The notes: generated by a model not told the origin, from the sequence alone. DNA of 64,000 nucleotides from Lentzea waywayandensis (GCF_900115955.1 NZ_FOYL01000021.1:1-64000), one strand, 5' to 3'; counted from the stretch's first letter, positions 8,871 to 16,909 are shown. A program made the numbers and translations.

Positions 8871-8899
8871 CTCCTCCTCCTTCAGCGTCGCGCCGAACA

Positions 8900-8916
8900 A
8901 TACCCCTAGGGGGTAT
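8900..8916. promoter_or_regulatory. CsoR-like copper operator 1
   Basis: ATACCCCTAGGGGGTAT is an almost perfect 17-bp palindrome of the TACCCnnnnGGGTA type bound by the Cu(I)-sensing repressor CsoR in actinobacteria. It lies in the 70-bp region between the divergent DUF4396 and DUF6153 genes. No csoR gene is in the window, so the repressor would act in trans. Confidence 0.78.
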
Positions 8917-8928
8917 CTTCATCAAGCC

Positions 8929-8945
8929 ATACCCCCGTAGGGTGT
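8929..8945. promoter_or_regulatory. CsoR-like copper operator 2
   Basis: ATACCCCCGTAGGGTGT is a second, slightly less symmetric copy of the same palindrome, 12 bp from the first. It overlaps the presumed GTG start (8942) of the rightward gene. If that start is correct, the rightward transcript must be leaderless or very short-leadered. Confidence 0.72.
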
Positions 8946-9272
8946 GTCACACGACGAGGCGCCGGTTCACCCAGTGGGTGTTGCTGTGCGCACTCGTCTT
9001 CTCGGTCGTCGGGATGCACCATGTCGCAACGGCGGAGACTCCGCACGCCGAGCACACGACGTCCCATCAGCAAGAACCCCAGCAGCCCCACGAGCACGAC
9101 CTGCTGCACCTGTGCCTCGCGGTCCTGGTCGCCGCGGCCGTCGTGCTGCTGGGCTGGTTCCTGGTCCGGACGGCACTCCCCCGGCTCGCGGCACCTCTCG
9201 CCGAGCACCCCTCAACGTCCGCCACCGGGCGGAAGACAGCTCCTCACGACTCTCTGCGTGCTGCGGAACTGA
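8942..9272 (+). pseudogene. DUF6153-like membrane protein, frameshifted
   Basis: The N-terminal part in one frame (RRRFTQWVLLCALVFSVVG, then a His-rich stretch and the hydrophobic LCLAVLVAAAVVLLGWFLV) fits the small actinobacterial DUF6153 family. Members end in a conserved LCVLR tail. Here that tail, QLLTTLCVLRN followed by a stop at 9270-9272, is found only in the +1 frame. The break is near 9210-9245, probably one extra base. Without the shift the frame runs on in phase into the next gene. It may be real decay or a sequencing indel. It is the first gene after the CsoR-like operators. Confidence 0.62.
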
Positions 9273-9325
9273 GTTCGCCCAGTCCGTTCAGCACTGTCCA
9301 CAAACGCAGAGAGAAGAAGAATCCC

Positions 9326-9831
9326 TTGAAGAAGTCCCTCATCGGGGCTGTCGTCGGCATGCTCGTTCTGAGCGCCTGTGGCGGTCCCGCGAACACGGCT
9401 GCCGATGTCACGTTCGCGCAGGAGATGGTCCCCACCACGAGCAGGCGCTGGAGATGGCGAAGCTCGTGCCGTCGCGCAGCAGCGACGACAAGGTGCGCGA
9501 TCTCGCCTCCCGCATCGAGAAGGCGCAGGACCCGGAGATCGCTCGGATGAACGAGTGGCTCCAGCAGTGGGGCGCCGCCAAACAGGACCGCCAGGGCCAC
9601 GACATGGCCGGAATGATGAGCAACGACGACATGGCGAAGCTGGAGAAGTCCAGCGGCGCCGAGTTCGACCGGATGTGGCTCGACATGATGATCAAGCACC
9701 ACGAAGGTGCCGTCGAGATGGCGAAGACCGAACTCGCCCAGGGCAAGGACGAGGGCGCGAAGAAGCTCGCGCAGGCGATCATCGACGGCCGGCAGCAGGA
9801 GATCACCGAGATGAAGGCGCTCCTGGGTTAG
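9326..9831 (+). pseudogene. DUF305 lipoprotein, frameshifted at its first His-His motif
   Basis: A lipoprotein start (TTG at 9326, KKSLIGAVVGMLVLSAC with lipobox LSAC) leads into DVTFAQEMVP. The expected continuation HHEQALEMAKLV appears only in another frame, because one base is missing in the run of four C at 9430-9433; five would restore phase. The rest is intact: DPEIARMNEWL, GMMSNDDMAKLE, EFDRMWLDMMIKHHEGA and the C-terminus. DUF305 proteins are four-helix ferritin-like proteins, some linked to copper binding. Restored length is 168 aa. The coordinates are those of the whole broken gene. The stop overlaps the convergent YdcF-like gene. Confidence 0.75.
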
Positions 9832-10823
9832 CCGATCTGGGTCAGCGCGAGCCCGCCGGCCATCAGCACGGCGCACGCCAGGCCGTGCACGACGGGGTTG
9901 CGGACCAGGAGCGCCACGAACTCCCGCAGGAACGCGCTCGGCACGAAGTACCAGGCGGTGGGCGCGCCGATGACCTGCAGCCGCAGGCCCTGCTTGCGGG
10001 AGAGCACGGCGGTGCGGAACACGTGGTAGTTGTTCGTGACCGCGACGACCCGGCCGTTGAGACCTCGTTCGGCGAGCAAAGCCTTGCTGTAGCGCAGGTT
10101 CTCCTCGGTCGTGGTCGCCTGGTCCTCCATCACGACGTCGGCGTCGGGCACGCCGTGTTCGAGGAGGTACTCGCGCATGGCGAAGGCCTCGGAGACGTCC
10201 TCGTCCGCGCCGCGCCCGCCCGACACGACGATCACGGGTGACCGGCCGGACCCGCGCTCGCGGTGGTAGAGCCGCATCGCGCGGTCGAGCCGGTTCGCCA
10301 GCAACTTGGGCACGCGGGACCCGATCAGGCCCGCGCCGAGCACCACGATGCCGTCGAACCCGTGGCGGCGGCCCGTGCGGCCGTAGACGACGGAGTACAG
10401 CAGAAGGCTCACGAACAAGAACGCGATGTACGCCGACACCAGGAACAGACCGATGGCGGTGCCGCGGATCCAGTCGTTGGGCTGGGCGATGCCCCAGAAG
10501 AAGTAGATCATCTCGCCGAGCAGGGCCAGACCCGCGAGCAACGACAGCAGGTTGCCCAGCGACCGGCCCTCCCGGCGGACCATCACCAGCCCGTTGGCCA
10601 GCAACGCCAACGGGAGCAGCAGCAGGCCGAGAACGGCCAGCATGAACACGAGCAGCAGCGGCAGGCTCACCACCGGGTTGTCCCGCCCGGCCTCCGCCAG
10701 CAGCAGCAGCAGCATCACGAGCGAGATGCCGAGCCAGACGGCGTTGCTCAGCCTGCGGCGGTCACGCACCATCCCGATGACGAAGAAGAGTGCGGGGATG
10801 AGGAAGAGCAGGCCGGCTAGCAC
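9828..10823 (-). CDS. YdcF/SanA-like DUF218 membrane protein
   Basis: A 331-aa protein. The N-terminal 150 residues form four or five membrane helices. The C-terminal DUF218 domain begins at GFDGIVVLGAGLIGSRVP, with VIVVSGGRGADEDVSEA, VVMEDQATTTEENL and RVVAVTNNYHVFRTAVLSRK, the classic motifs of YdcF/ElyC/SanA proteins. One or two further hydrophobic segments end the protein. Family members are implicated in envelope homeostasis, but the ligand is unknown. It starts at GTG (10821-10823). It is followed convergently by the DUF305 pseudogene, with overlapping stops. Confidence 0.87.
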   Translation of the reverse strand: MLAGLLFLIPALFFVIGMVRDRRRLSNAVWLGISLVMLLLLLAEAGRDNPVVSLPLLLVFMLAVLGLLLLPLALLANGLVMVRREGRSLGNLLSLLAGLALLGEMIYFFWGIAQPNDWIRGTAIGLFLVSAYIAFLFVSLLLYSVVYGRTGRRHGFDGIVVLGAGLIGSRVPKLLANRLDRAMRLYHRERGSGRSPVIVVSGGRGADEDVSEAFAMREYLLEHGVPDADVVMEDQATTTEENLRYSKALLAERGLNGRVVAVTNNYHVFRTAVLSRKQGLRLQVIGAPTAWYFVPSAFLREFVALLVRNPVVHGLACAVLMAGGLALTQIG

Positions 10824-10845
10824 CGGCCAAGGGTAGTACCGGTGA

Positions 10846-11013
10846 TCACTCGTCGCTCTCGGGCGCCGGAACCGGCTTCGGGCGCGGCCTGAGGCGCACC
10901 GCGCCCGCCGTCAGATCGAGCGGACCGGTCTCCTCGTAGTCCTCACCGGTGCCCGCGTCCGTCGCCTCGCGGCGGACCTTGGGGCCCGGGAACAACTCGC
11001 CCAACTGTCCCAT
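10846..11013 (-). CDS. Small acidic hypothetical protein (55 aa)
   Basis: The 55-aa product begins MGQLGELFPGPKVRREATD, has an acidic middle (DAGTGEDYEETGP) and ends VRLRPRPKPVPAPESDE. It resembles a short actinobacterial family (DUF6191-like) with a 'GxLFPG' start and an 'RLRPRPKP' tail, though I cannot confirm the family. It lies 22 bp upstream of the YdcF-like gene and 16 bp downstream of another tiny gene in the same direction, so all three may be cotranscribed. Confidence 0.6.
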   Translation of the reverse strand: MGQLGELFPGPKVRREATDAGTGEDYEETGPLDLTAGAVRLRPRPKPVPAPESDE

Positions 11014-11029
11014 GCCTTCGACACTACCC

Positions 11030-11182
11030 TCAGAACAGGACGATGAGCAGCACGATCACGGCGATCGCGACGACGATCGGAATCCACATCGAACCTTGCG
11101 GCCTGCGGTAGTGGCTGCGGACCGTGGTGCTGCGGAACCAGCTGTACGGGGCGCTGCGGCGGTGGCGGCGAACCCAGGGCAT
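11030..11182 (-). CDS. Small single-pass membrane protein (50 aa)
   Basis: The 50-aa product has a very basic N-terminus (PWVRRHRRSAPYSWFR, then SHYRRPQGS) followed by one strongly hydrophobic segment, MWIPIVVAIAVIVLLIVLF, that reaches the C-terminus. A clear GAGGAGG ribosome-binding site lies 5 nt before the ATG. It is a likely tail-anchored membrane peptide of unknown role, adjacent to the 55-aa gene. Confidence 0.6.
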   Translation of the reverse strand: MPWVRRHRRSAPYSWFRSTTVRSHYRRPQGSMWIPIVVAIAVIVLLIVLF

Positions 11183-11216
11183 GTCGTCCTCCTCGATCGG
11201 GGCTGTCTGCCTCCGG

Positions 11217-11942
11217 TTACCCGGTTCTCAGCCGTTCGAGTACTCCAGCCAGCCCAACTTCGGTCATCTCGGCGTCGTCGGTGTCGTTGCCGCGCAGTAC
11301 CTCGTACCAAGGCCCGAGCCGGTGCCAGAACAACGCCCGCTCACGCAGTTCCCTCGTGACTCCGTACGTCTCGGCGAAGGCCTGGGCGAACTCGGGAGAC
11401 GTGGAGTGCAGCGCCCACGCGAGGTCGATCGCCGCGTCCCCGATGTGCAGGTCACCGAAGTCGATCACGCCGGTCAGCACGCCGTCGCCGCCGAGCACGT
11501 GTTCGGTGCCGAGGTCGCCGTGCACCAGCGTGTCGGCGGGCAGGTCGTCGATCTGGGCCAGCAGCTCCTCGCCGCCGGGCACCCGCACCTCGGCCCGGAA
11601 GCGGTCGACGGGCAACGGCATCGGACCGACACCTCGCCGCTCCGCCTCTGCCACGGGCACCGCGTGCAGAGCCAGCAGGAACTCCCCCAGCTGCCGGCCC
11701 TGGGCGGCGTTGAGCCGGGTCAGCTCCTCGCCGCGCACCAGCTCGTGCCGCACCACCAGCGGCTCCTCGGACACGATCTCCGGCACCGGGACGGGCAGTG
11801 GCAGCACAGGTGCGAGCCACGGCATCACCACCGTCTCGCGCACGAGCTGCGGCTCGATCTCGGGACGGCGCGGCCGTCGTTCCACCCAGCGTCCGCCGAC
11901 CAGGAACGCGGTGCTGTCCCAGCCCTCACCGAGGTACGTCAC
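11217..11942 (-). CDS. APH/aminoglycoside phosphotransferase-family protein
   Basis: A 241-aa kinase-fold phosphotransferase. The catalytic loop is LVHGDLGTEHVLG (Brenner HxDxxxxN-like, with His in place of Asn). The metal-binding motif is GVIDFGDLHIGDAAIDLAW. The N-terminal lobe is short (begins MTYLGEGWDSTAFLVGGRW). Such proteins phosphorylate aminoglycosides, macrolides or metabolites; the substrate here is unknown and a resistance role is not implied. The GTG start is 20 bp from the divergent IclR gene, so control regions overlap. Confidence 0.8.
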   Translation of the reverse strand: MTYLGEGWDSTAFLVGGRWVERRPRRPEIEPQLVRETVVMPWLAPVLPLPVPVPEIVSEEPLVVRHELVRGEELTRLNAAQGRQLGEFLLALHAVPVAEAERRGVGPMPLPVDRFRAEVRVPGGEELLAQIDDLPADTLVHGDLGTEHVLGGDGVLTGVIDFGDLHIGDAAIDLAWALHSTSPEFAQAFAETYGVTRELRERALFWHRLGPWYEVLRGNDTDDAEMTEVGLAGVLERLRTG

Positions 11943-11962
11943 GTGCCCAGTTCTACCGAACC

Positions 11963-12739
11963 GTGCAGAATCCTGGGGTGGCCGCCACCGTCTCCTCCAA
12001 GCTGCTGTCGCTGCTGGGCACGTTCGACGGCCGGCATCGCCGCCAGACCCTGAGCGGCATCGCGCGGCGTTGCGGGCTGCCGATCAGCACCACGCACCGG
12101 CTGCTGGCCGAGCTCACGGAGTGGGGCGCGGTGCGGCGGCTGGACTCGGGCGAGTACGTGATCGGGCGGCGGATCTGGCGGCTCGGGTTGCTCGCGGCCG
12201 GGGAGGTCGAACTGAGCCGGGTCGCGGAGCCGTTCCTGCACGACATCCACGCGGCGACGCGGGCGGTGGTGCACCTGGCCGTGCGGGAGGGGACCGAGGT
12301 GCTGTACCTCGATCGGGTGTCGGGGCACGCGTCGGTGCCGATCGTGAGCTCGACCGGCAGCCGGTTGCCGTTGCACTCCACAGGGGTTGGGAAGGTGTTG
12401 CTCGCGCACGCGCCCGCGGAGATTCAGGAAGAGGTGCTCACGCACGGGCTGACGCGGATCACGGCGTTCACGGTCACGGAGCCAGGCCGGATGCGGGCGC
12501 AGCTGCACCGGATCCGGCGGGACGGGTACGCGCAGACGTTCGAGGAGATGACGCTCGGGGCGTGCAGCGTGGCGGTGCCGATCGAGGTGGAGGGGCACGT
12601 CGTCGCGGCGCTCGGGATCGTGGTGCCGGACCTGCGCAACGTGCGGGCGCGGCTGGTGGCGGCGTTGCAGGTGGCGGCTCGGGGTATCGCCCGGATGCTG
12701 GAGCCCAGTTTCCATCCACCGGAAGCCGGACTTGGATGA
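11963..12739 (+). CDS. IclR-family transcriptional regulator
   Basis: A 258-aa regulator. The N-terminal winged HTH has SSKLLSLLGTFDG and RCGLPISTTHRLLAELTEWG. The C-terminal GAF-like effector domain has VLYLDRVSGHASVP, LPLHSTGVGKVLLAHAP and GACSVAVPIEVEGHVVAALG. The GTG at 11963 (VQNPGVAATV) is chosen; a GTG five codons later is an alternative. It is followed after 30 bp by the aldehyde dehydrogenase gene, making that its likely target and suggesting control of aromatic or aldehyde catabolism (inference). Confidence 0.9.
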   Translation: MQNPGVAATVSSKLLSLLGTFDGRHRRQTLSGIARRCGLPISTTHRLLAELTEWGAVRRLDSGEYVIGRRIWRLGLLAAGEVELSRVAEPFLHDIHAATRAVVHLAVREGTEVLYLDRVSGHASVPIVSSTGSRLPLHSTGVGKVLLAHAPAEIQEEVLTHGLTRITAFTVTEPGRMRAQLHRIRRDGYAQTFEEMTLGACSVAVPIEVEGHVVAALGIVVPDLRNVRARLVAALQVAARGIARMLEPSFHPPEAGLG

Positions 12740-12769
12740 TCACCCCGTCTGACGGTTGAATCCTCAACT

Positions 12770-14215
12770 GTGGCAAGCGACAAGCGTGAGCTCCTCATCG
12801 GCGGCGACAGCGTTCCCGCGCTGGACGGCCGCACCACCGACGACCTCAACCCCTTCACCGGCGAGGTGTACGCCGTGGTGGCCGCGGGCGGGCCGGCGGA
12901 CGTCACGCGGGCCGTCGACGCAGCTCAGGCGGCCTTCCCGGAGTGGTCGGCGACGACGCCGTCGGTGAAGCGCGGGATCCTGCTGCGAGCCGCGGACGGG
13001 CTGGAGGCCAGGACGCCCGAGGTCGTCGCGCTGATGGCCGCCGAGGTCGGTGGTGTCGGCGGGTGGGCCGGGTTCAACGTCATGCTGGCGGCCAACATCC
13101 TGCGCGAGGCGGCCGCGGCGGTCACCCAGCCCGTCGGCGAGGTGCTGACGACGGACGTGCCCGGCCAGCTGTCGCTCGCCGTCCGGGAACCGCTCGGCGT
13201 GGTCGCGGCGTTCGCGCCGTGGAACGCGCCGGTCATCCTGAGCGCGCGGGCGGTCGCGGCACCGCTCGCCGCCGGGAACACCGTGGTGCTCAAGCCCAGC
13301 GAGGACGCGCCGATCGCGGCCGGGCTGTTCATCGCCGACGTGCTGCGCGAGGCGGGGCTGCCGGCGGGCGTGCTCAACGTCGTGACGAACGCTCCCGCCG
13401 ACGCCGCCGCGGTCGCCGAGGCGTTGATCACCGACCCGCGCGTGCGCGCCGTGAACTTCACCGGCTCGACCGAGGTCGGCCGGATCGTCGGAACCCTTGC
13501 CGCGCAACACCTCAAGCCCGCCGTGCTGGAGCTCGGCGGCAAGAACTCGCTGCTGGTGCTCGACGACGCCGATCTCGACCACGCGGTGGACGCGGCGACG
13601 TTCGGCGCGTTCCACAACGCCGGCCAGATCTGCATGTCGACGGACCGCATCCTGGTGCACCGGTCGGTCGCCGAGGAGTTCACCGCGAAGCTCGCGGCCA
13701 AGGTCGATTCACTGCCGCACGGCGATCCCGCCGACCCCGGCACGGTGATCGGCCCGGTGATCAACCCGCGCTCCGCCTCCCGCGTCGCCGCGCTGGTGGC
13801 CGAGGCGGTCGAGGCGGGCGCGACCGTGCGCGCCGGTGGCAACGGCGGCGCGACCGTGCTCGACGGTGTGACTCCGTCCATGCGCGTCTTTCAGGAGGAG
13901 ATCTTCGGCCCGGCCGTCATCGTCGTCCCCGTCGCCGACGACGATGAGGCCGTGGCCGTCGCCAACGACACCGAGCACGGCCTCACCGCGGGCATCCTCA
14001 CCGAGGACTCGCGGCGCGGTCTCGCTCTCGCGCAACGGATCCGCACCGGCATCGTGCACGTCGGCAACCAGACGGTGGACGACGAGCCGCAGGCGCCGTT
14101 CGGTGGCGTGAAGTCCAGTGGGTACGGCAGGTTCGGCGGCCGGTGGGGCATCGAGGCGTTCTCCGCGACCCGCTGGGTCACGGTCGCCGGCCAGCACGGC
14201 CACTTCCCCTTCTAG
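12770..14215 (+). CDS. Aldehyde dehydrogenase (benzaldehyde/vanillin/salicylaldehyde type)
   Basis: A 481-aa NAD(P)-dependent aldehyde dehydrogenase. Rossmann contacts are seen in FAPWNAPVILSAR, NTVVLKPSEDAP and NFTGSTEVGR. The general base Glu is in LELGGKNSLLVLDDAD and the catalytic Cys in NAGQICMSTDRI. The C-terminal EIFGPAVIVVPVADDDEA is typical. The GQICM variant and overall spacing resemble aromatic aldehyde dehydrogenases such as vanillin or salicylaldehyde dehydrogenase. Substrate is inferred only. Its stop overlaps that of the convergent response regulator. Confidence 0.9.
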   Translation: MASDKRELLIGGDSVPALDGRTTDDLNPFTGEVYAVVAAGGPADVTRAVDAAQAAFPEWSATTPSVKRGILLRAADGLEARTPEVVALMAAEVGGVGGWAGFNVMLAANILREAAAAVTQPVGEVLTTDVPGQLSLAVREPLGVVAAFAPWNAPVILSARAVAAPLAAGNTVVLKPSEDAPIAAGLFIADVLREAGLPAGVLNVVTNAPADAAAVAEALITDPRVRAVNFTGSTEVGRIVGTLAAQHLKPAVLELGGKNSLLVLDDADLDHAVDAATFGAFHNAGQICMSTDRILVHRSVAEEFTAKLAAKVDSLPHGDPADPGTVIGPVINPRSASRVAALVAEAVEAGATVRAGGNGGATVLDGVTPSMRVFQEEIFGPAVIVVPVADDDEAVAVANDTEHGLTAGILTEDSRRGLALAQRIRTGIVHVGNQTVDDEPQAPFGGVKSSGYGRFGGRWGIEAFSATRWVTVAGQHGHFPF

Positions 14216-14841
14216 AGGCCTGCTTCGTGGGCGACGATCGCCGCCTGGACCCGGTTCTCCGCGCCCAGGCGGCCCAGGATCGCGCTCACGTGCCCCTTCA
14301 CCGTGCCCTCGACCAGGTCGAGGCGGCGGGCGATCTGCGCGTTCGACAGACCCTGGCCTAACAACGCGAGCACGTCGCGTTCCCGCGCGGTCAGCGACTC
14401 CACCCGTTCGCGCGCCTGCCCTGTCCGGCCGCCGCGGAACCGGCTGATCATCCGGGCCGCCACCTTCGGCGCCAGGTAGGCACCGCCGGACGCGAGCGCG
14501 TGCACGCCCGCGATCAGTTCGCGCGGATCACCTGACTTCAGCAGGAATCCGCGCGCGCCGCCGTCCAGTGCCCGTTCCAGGTAGCCGTCGTCGTTGAACG
14601 TCGTCAGCATCGCGACGCCGAACCCCAGCCGCGCCAGTTCCGAGGCCGCCTCCAGGCCGTCGAGGCGTGGCATCCGGATGTCCAGCAGCACGACGTCGGG
14701 CCGGTGCTTCAACGCGAGGTCGATCGCCTCGCGACCGTCCGACGCCTCCGCGACGACGTCCAGTTCGGGGTCGGAGCCGAGGATCGCGCGCACCCCGGCG
14801 CGCACCATCGTCTCGTCGTCGGCGAGCAGTACGCGAATCAC
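14212..14841 (-). CDS. NarL/LuxR-family response regulator containing a TTA codon
   Basis: A 209-aa response regulator. The receiver has VLLADDETMV, the phospho-acceptor in VVLLDIRMPRLDG and the Lys in GFLLKSGDPREL. The LuxR HTH has LTARERDVLALLGQGLSN and VEGTVKGHVSAILGRL. A TTA leucine codon (complement of 14359-14361) lies in the HTH region. TTA is rare in such genomes and often marks bldA-dependent genes in Streptomyces. The GTG start overlaps the kinase stop by 4 bp. Confidence 0.92.
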   Translation of the reverse strand: MIRVLLADDETMVRAGVRAILGSDPELDVVAEASDGREAIDLALKHRPDVVLLDIRMPRLDGLEAASELARLGFGVAMLTTFNDDGYLERALDGGARGFLLKSGDPRELIAGVHALASGGAYLAPKVAARMISRFRGGRTGQARERVESLTARERDVLALLGQGLSNAQIARRLDLVEGTVKGHVSAILGRLGAENRVQAAIVAHEAGL

Positions 14842-15701
14842 GAATCCCCCGAGTGCGGTAGCACGGCGACCAGCTCGAACCGGCCGCCGCCACGACTGAC
14901 GCGCAGGCTACCCCCGGCGAGCCGCACCCGTTCGCGCAACGCGACCAGCCCAACCCGGCTGCCCGCACCGCGCCGCCGTCCGGCGTCGTTGCCCGCCTCG
15001 ACCACCGTCTCGGCTTCGTTGGTGGTGATGTTCAGCTGCAGCAACGACTTCGGCGCGTGCTTGGCGGCGTTCGTCAGCGCCTCCTGCACCACCCTGTGCA
15101 CCGTCCGCTCCACTGTGGACGGAATCGGGCCGTCCGTGGTGAACTCGACCCGCATCCCGGCCTTTGTGGCACGGCCGACGAGGTCCTGGAGGTCATGGTC
15201 CTCCGGCGGATCACCGTCGCGCAGCAGGAACACCAGCTCCGACAGGCGTTCCGTGGCGTCGGCCGCGGTCTCCCGGAGCTCCGCGGCGGCAGCCTGGTGC
15301 GCGGCGGGCAGCGTCATCTCCAGCACGCCCGCCCGCAACGCCAGCAGGCTCAGCTCGTGCCCGAGCGTGTCGTGGACCTCGTGCGCGATCCGGGTGCGTT
15401 CGCGCAGGTGAGCGGCCTCGACCGTGGCGGCGGCCAACGCCGCCTGCTGGTGCGCGACCCGCCCGAGGAACCACGGCAACGCGACCGACAGCCCCACCAC
15501 CACCAACGCCATCAGCCCGCCGACGACCGCCCCCACCAGCACCAGCGCCGTCCAGCCGGACTCGGTGCGGCGCCCGAGCAGGAACGAGATCACGAACAGC
15601 GGCCCCCACACCGCGACCGTCCACGGTGGAACGCTGGTCTGCATGGCGAACGACACCGCGACCGCCGCCGCCACACAGCCCGCAAGCGCCGCCGTCCTCA
15701 T
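14838..15701 (-). CDS. Sensor histidine kinase (HisKA_3 family)
   Basis: A 287-aa kinase. Two or three membrane segments occupy residues 1-85 (LAGCVAAAVAVSFAMQ, VWGPLFVISFLLG, LVVVGLSVALPWFLG). The phospho-acceptor box is RTRIAHEVHDTLGHELSLLA and the ATPase C-terminus has SRVGLVALRERVRLAGGSL. The start ATG overlaps the stop of the upstream serine-hydrolase gene (ATGA), and its own stop overlaps the response regulator start. The three genes are therefore one translationally coupled unit, an unusual arrangement for a serine hydrolase. Confidence 0.9.
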   Translation of the reverse strand: MRTAALAGCVAAAVAVSFAMQTSVPPWTVAVWGPLFVISFLLGRRTESGWTALVLVGAVVGGLMALVVVGLSVALPWFLGRVAHQQAALAAATVEAAHLRERTRIAHEVHDTLGHELSLLALRAGVLEMTLPAAHQAAAAELRETAADATERLSELVFLLRDGDPPEDHDLQDLVGRATKAGMRVEFTTDGPIPSTVERTVHRVVQEALTNAAKHAPKSLLQLNITTNEAETVVEAGNDAGRRRGAGSRVGLVALRERVRLAGGSLRVSRGGGRFELVAVLPHSGDS

Positions 15702-16909
15702 CGCCGCCACCTCGCGACCGCCACGCTCAGGTTCATCACGCTGGACACGCCCAACCACACCACAAGCGGCAGTGAATAGTGCGCCAGTTGGAAGAACGTG
15801 ATGTCGCGCCCGCCGCCGTACAGCAGCCCGAGCAAGGTGGGCAACGCCAACAGCACGCCCAGCGGCACGAACCTGAGCACCTGCCACGCCTTGTGGAACC
15901 TCCTCGGCCTTTTCAGTGCCCGAATCCCCAATGCCGTGGACAGCAACGTGAGCGCCGCCAGCACGAGATCGATCAGCAGCCGGTACGACTCCGGCTCCGG
16001 AGGCGTCTTGCCGTCGACGACGTCGGCGATCCCGTTCTCCAGCCCGTACGTGCCCTCGTTGCCGAGCGTGATGCCGCTGTTGGCCATGACCGCGATCCCG
16101 TATCCGGACTCCGTCAGCAGTTGCCCGGCCGTACTGGTGAACCAGATCCCGTTGTGCCGCAGCCGTCCCTGCTGGTCGGCCTCCCAGCCCATGCCGTCCT
16201 GCGGAGCCAGCTTCGGCTGCGCGGCCAGCCACTTCGCCATGTCCGCCGCAGTCGTGATCACGCCGTCCGAGCCTGTCACGAACCGGTCCGGTTCGGTCAG
16301 CGGAATCGAGAACCCGTAGGCGTAGCCGTAGCCCTTGCGGTAGTCGGCGGGCAGATCGCGTGGTGTCACGTCGATCGCCACGGTGTCGCGCATGCCCAGC
16401 GGTTCGAAAACGTGCTTCTTCAGATACGCGTTGAAGTTCTCGCCCGACGCCAGCTCGACCAGTCGCGCGGCCAGGTGGTAGTTGGTGTTAGTGTAGCGGA
16501 ACTCGTTGTCGGGCACTGCCTTCTGCAGTGCTTCTCGGGCCCGTTCTACTGCCTCGGCCGGACTACCGGGCTGTTTCAGGCTCTTCTCCGGCAGCGTCCG
16601 GTCGCTGATTCCCGACTTGTGGGCGAGCAGCTGGCGTGCCGTGACGCGCGAGTCGAACACGGGGCGGTCCAGGTCGATCTTGCCGGCGTCCGCGAGCTGC
16701 CGGACCGCCAGCGCCGTGAACGACTTGCTGACCGAGGCGATCGCCATCTTGGTGTTCTCGGTCATCGGAGCGCCGGTCGAGTCGTGCCCGAAGCCCTGGA
16801 CCGCGATCACCTGGTCCCCCTTGGTGATCGCGACGGCGACGCCTGGACAGGAGGCCTCGCCCATGTACGTGGAAACCAGCAGCGTGAGCGCTGCGCCCCA
16901 GATGTTCAT
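15698..16909 (-). CDS. Membrane-anchored serine hydrolase (class C beta-lactamase/DD-peptidase fold)
   Basis: A 403-aa protein of the beta-lactamase-related serine hydrolase family. The active-site motifs are IASVSKSFTAL (SxxK), FRYTNTNYHLA (YxN) and RHNGIWFTST (HxG-type third motif). After the enzyme domain (about 1-300) come roughly four membrane segments with LIDLVLAALTLLSTALGI, FVPLGVLLALPTLLGLL and LPLVVWLGVSSVM. The N-terminus looks short: the enzyme fold starts within the first 20 residues and no normal signal peptide precedes it. Family members include D-aminopeptidases, esterases and PBP-like proteins. It is fused by overlap to the downstream histidine kinase gene. Confidence 0.87.
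   Translation of the reverse strand: MNIWGAALTLLVSTYMGEASCPGVAVAITKGDQVIAVQGFGHDSTGAPMTENTKMAIASVSKSFTALAVRQLADAGKIDLDRPVFDSRVTARQLLAHKSGISDRTLPEKSLKQPGSPAEAVERAREALQKAVPDNEFRYTNTNYHLAARLVELASGENFNAYLKKHVFEPLGMRDTVAIDVTPRDLPADYRKGYGYAYGFSIPLTEPDRFVTGSDGVITTAADMAKWLAAQPKLAPQDGMGWEADQQGRLRHNGIWFTSTAGQLLTESGYGIAVMANSGITLGNEGTYGLENGIADVVDGKTPPEPESYRLLIDLVLAALTLLSTALGIRALKRPRRFHKAWQVLRFVPLGVLLALPTLLGLLYGGGRDITFFQLAHYSLPLVVWLGVSSVMNLSVAVARWRR

Noticed and set aside
8942..9550. A single 202-residue fusion of DUF6153-like and DUF305-like segments
   Set aside because: The fusion arises only because a frameshift removes the first stop; the natural LCVLRN end is in another frame and the DUF305 part soon loses its own frame.
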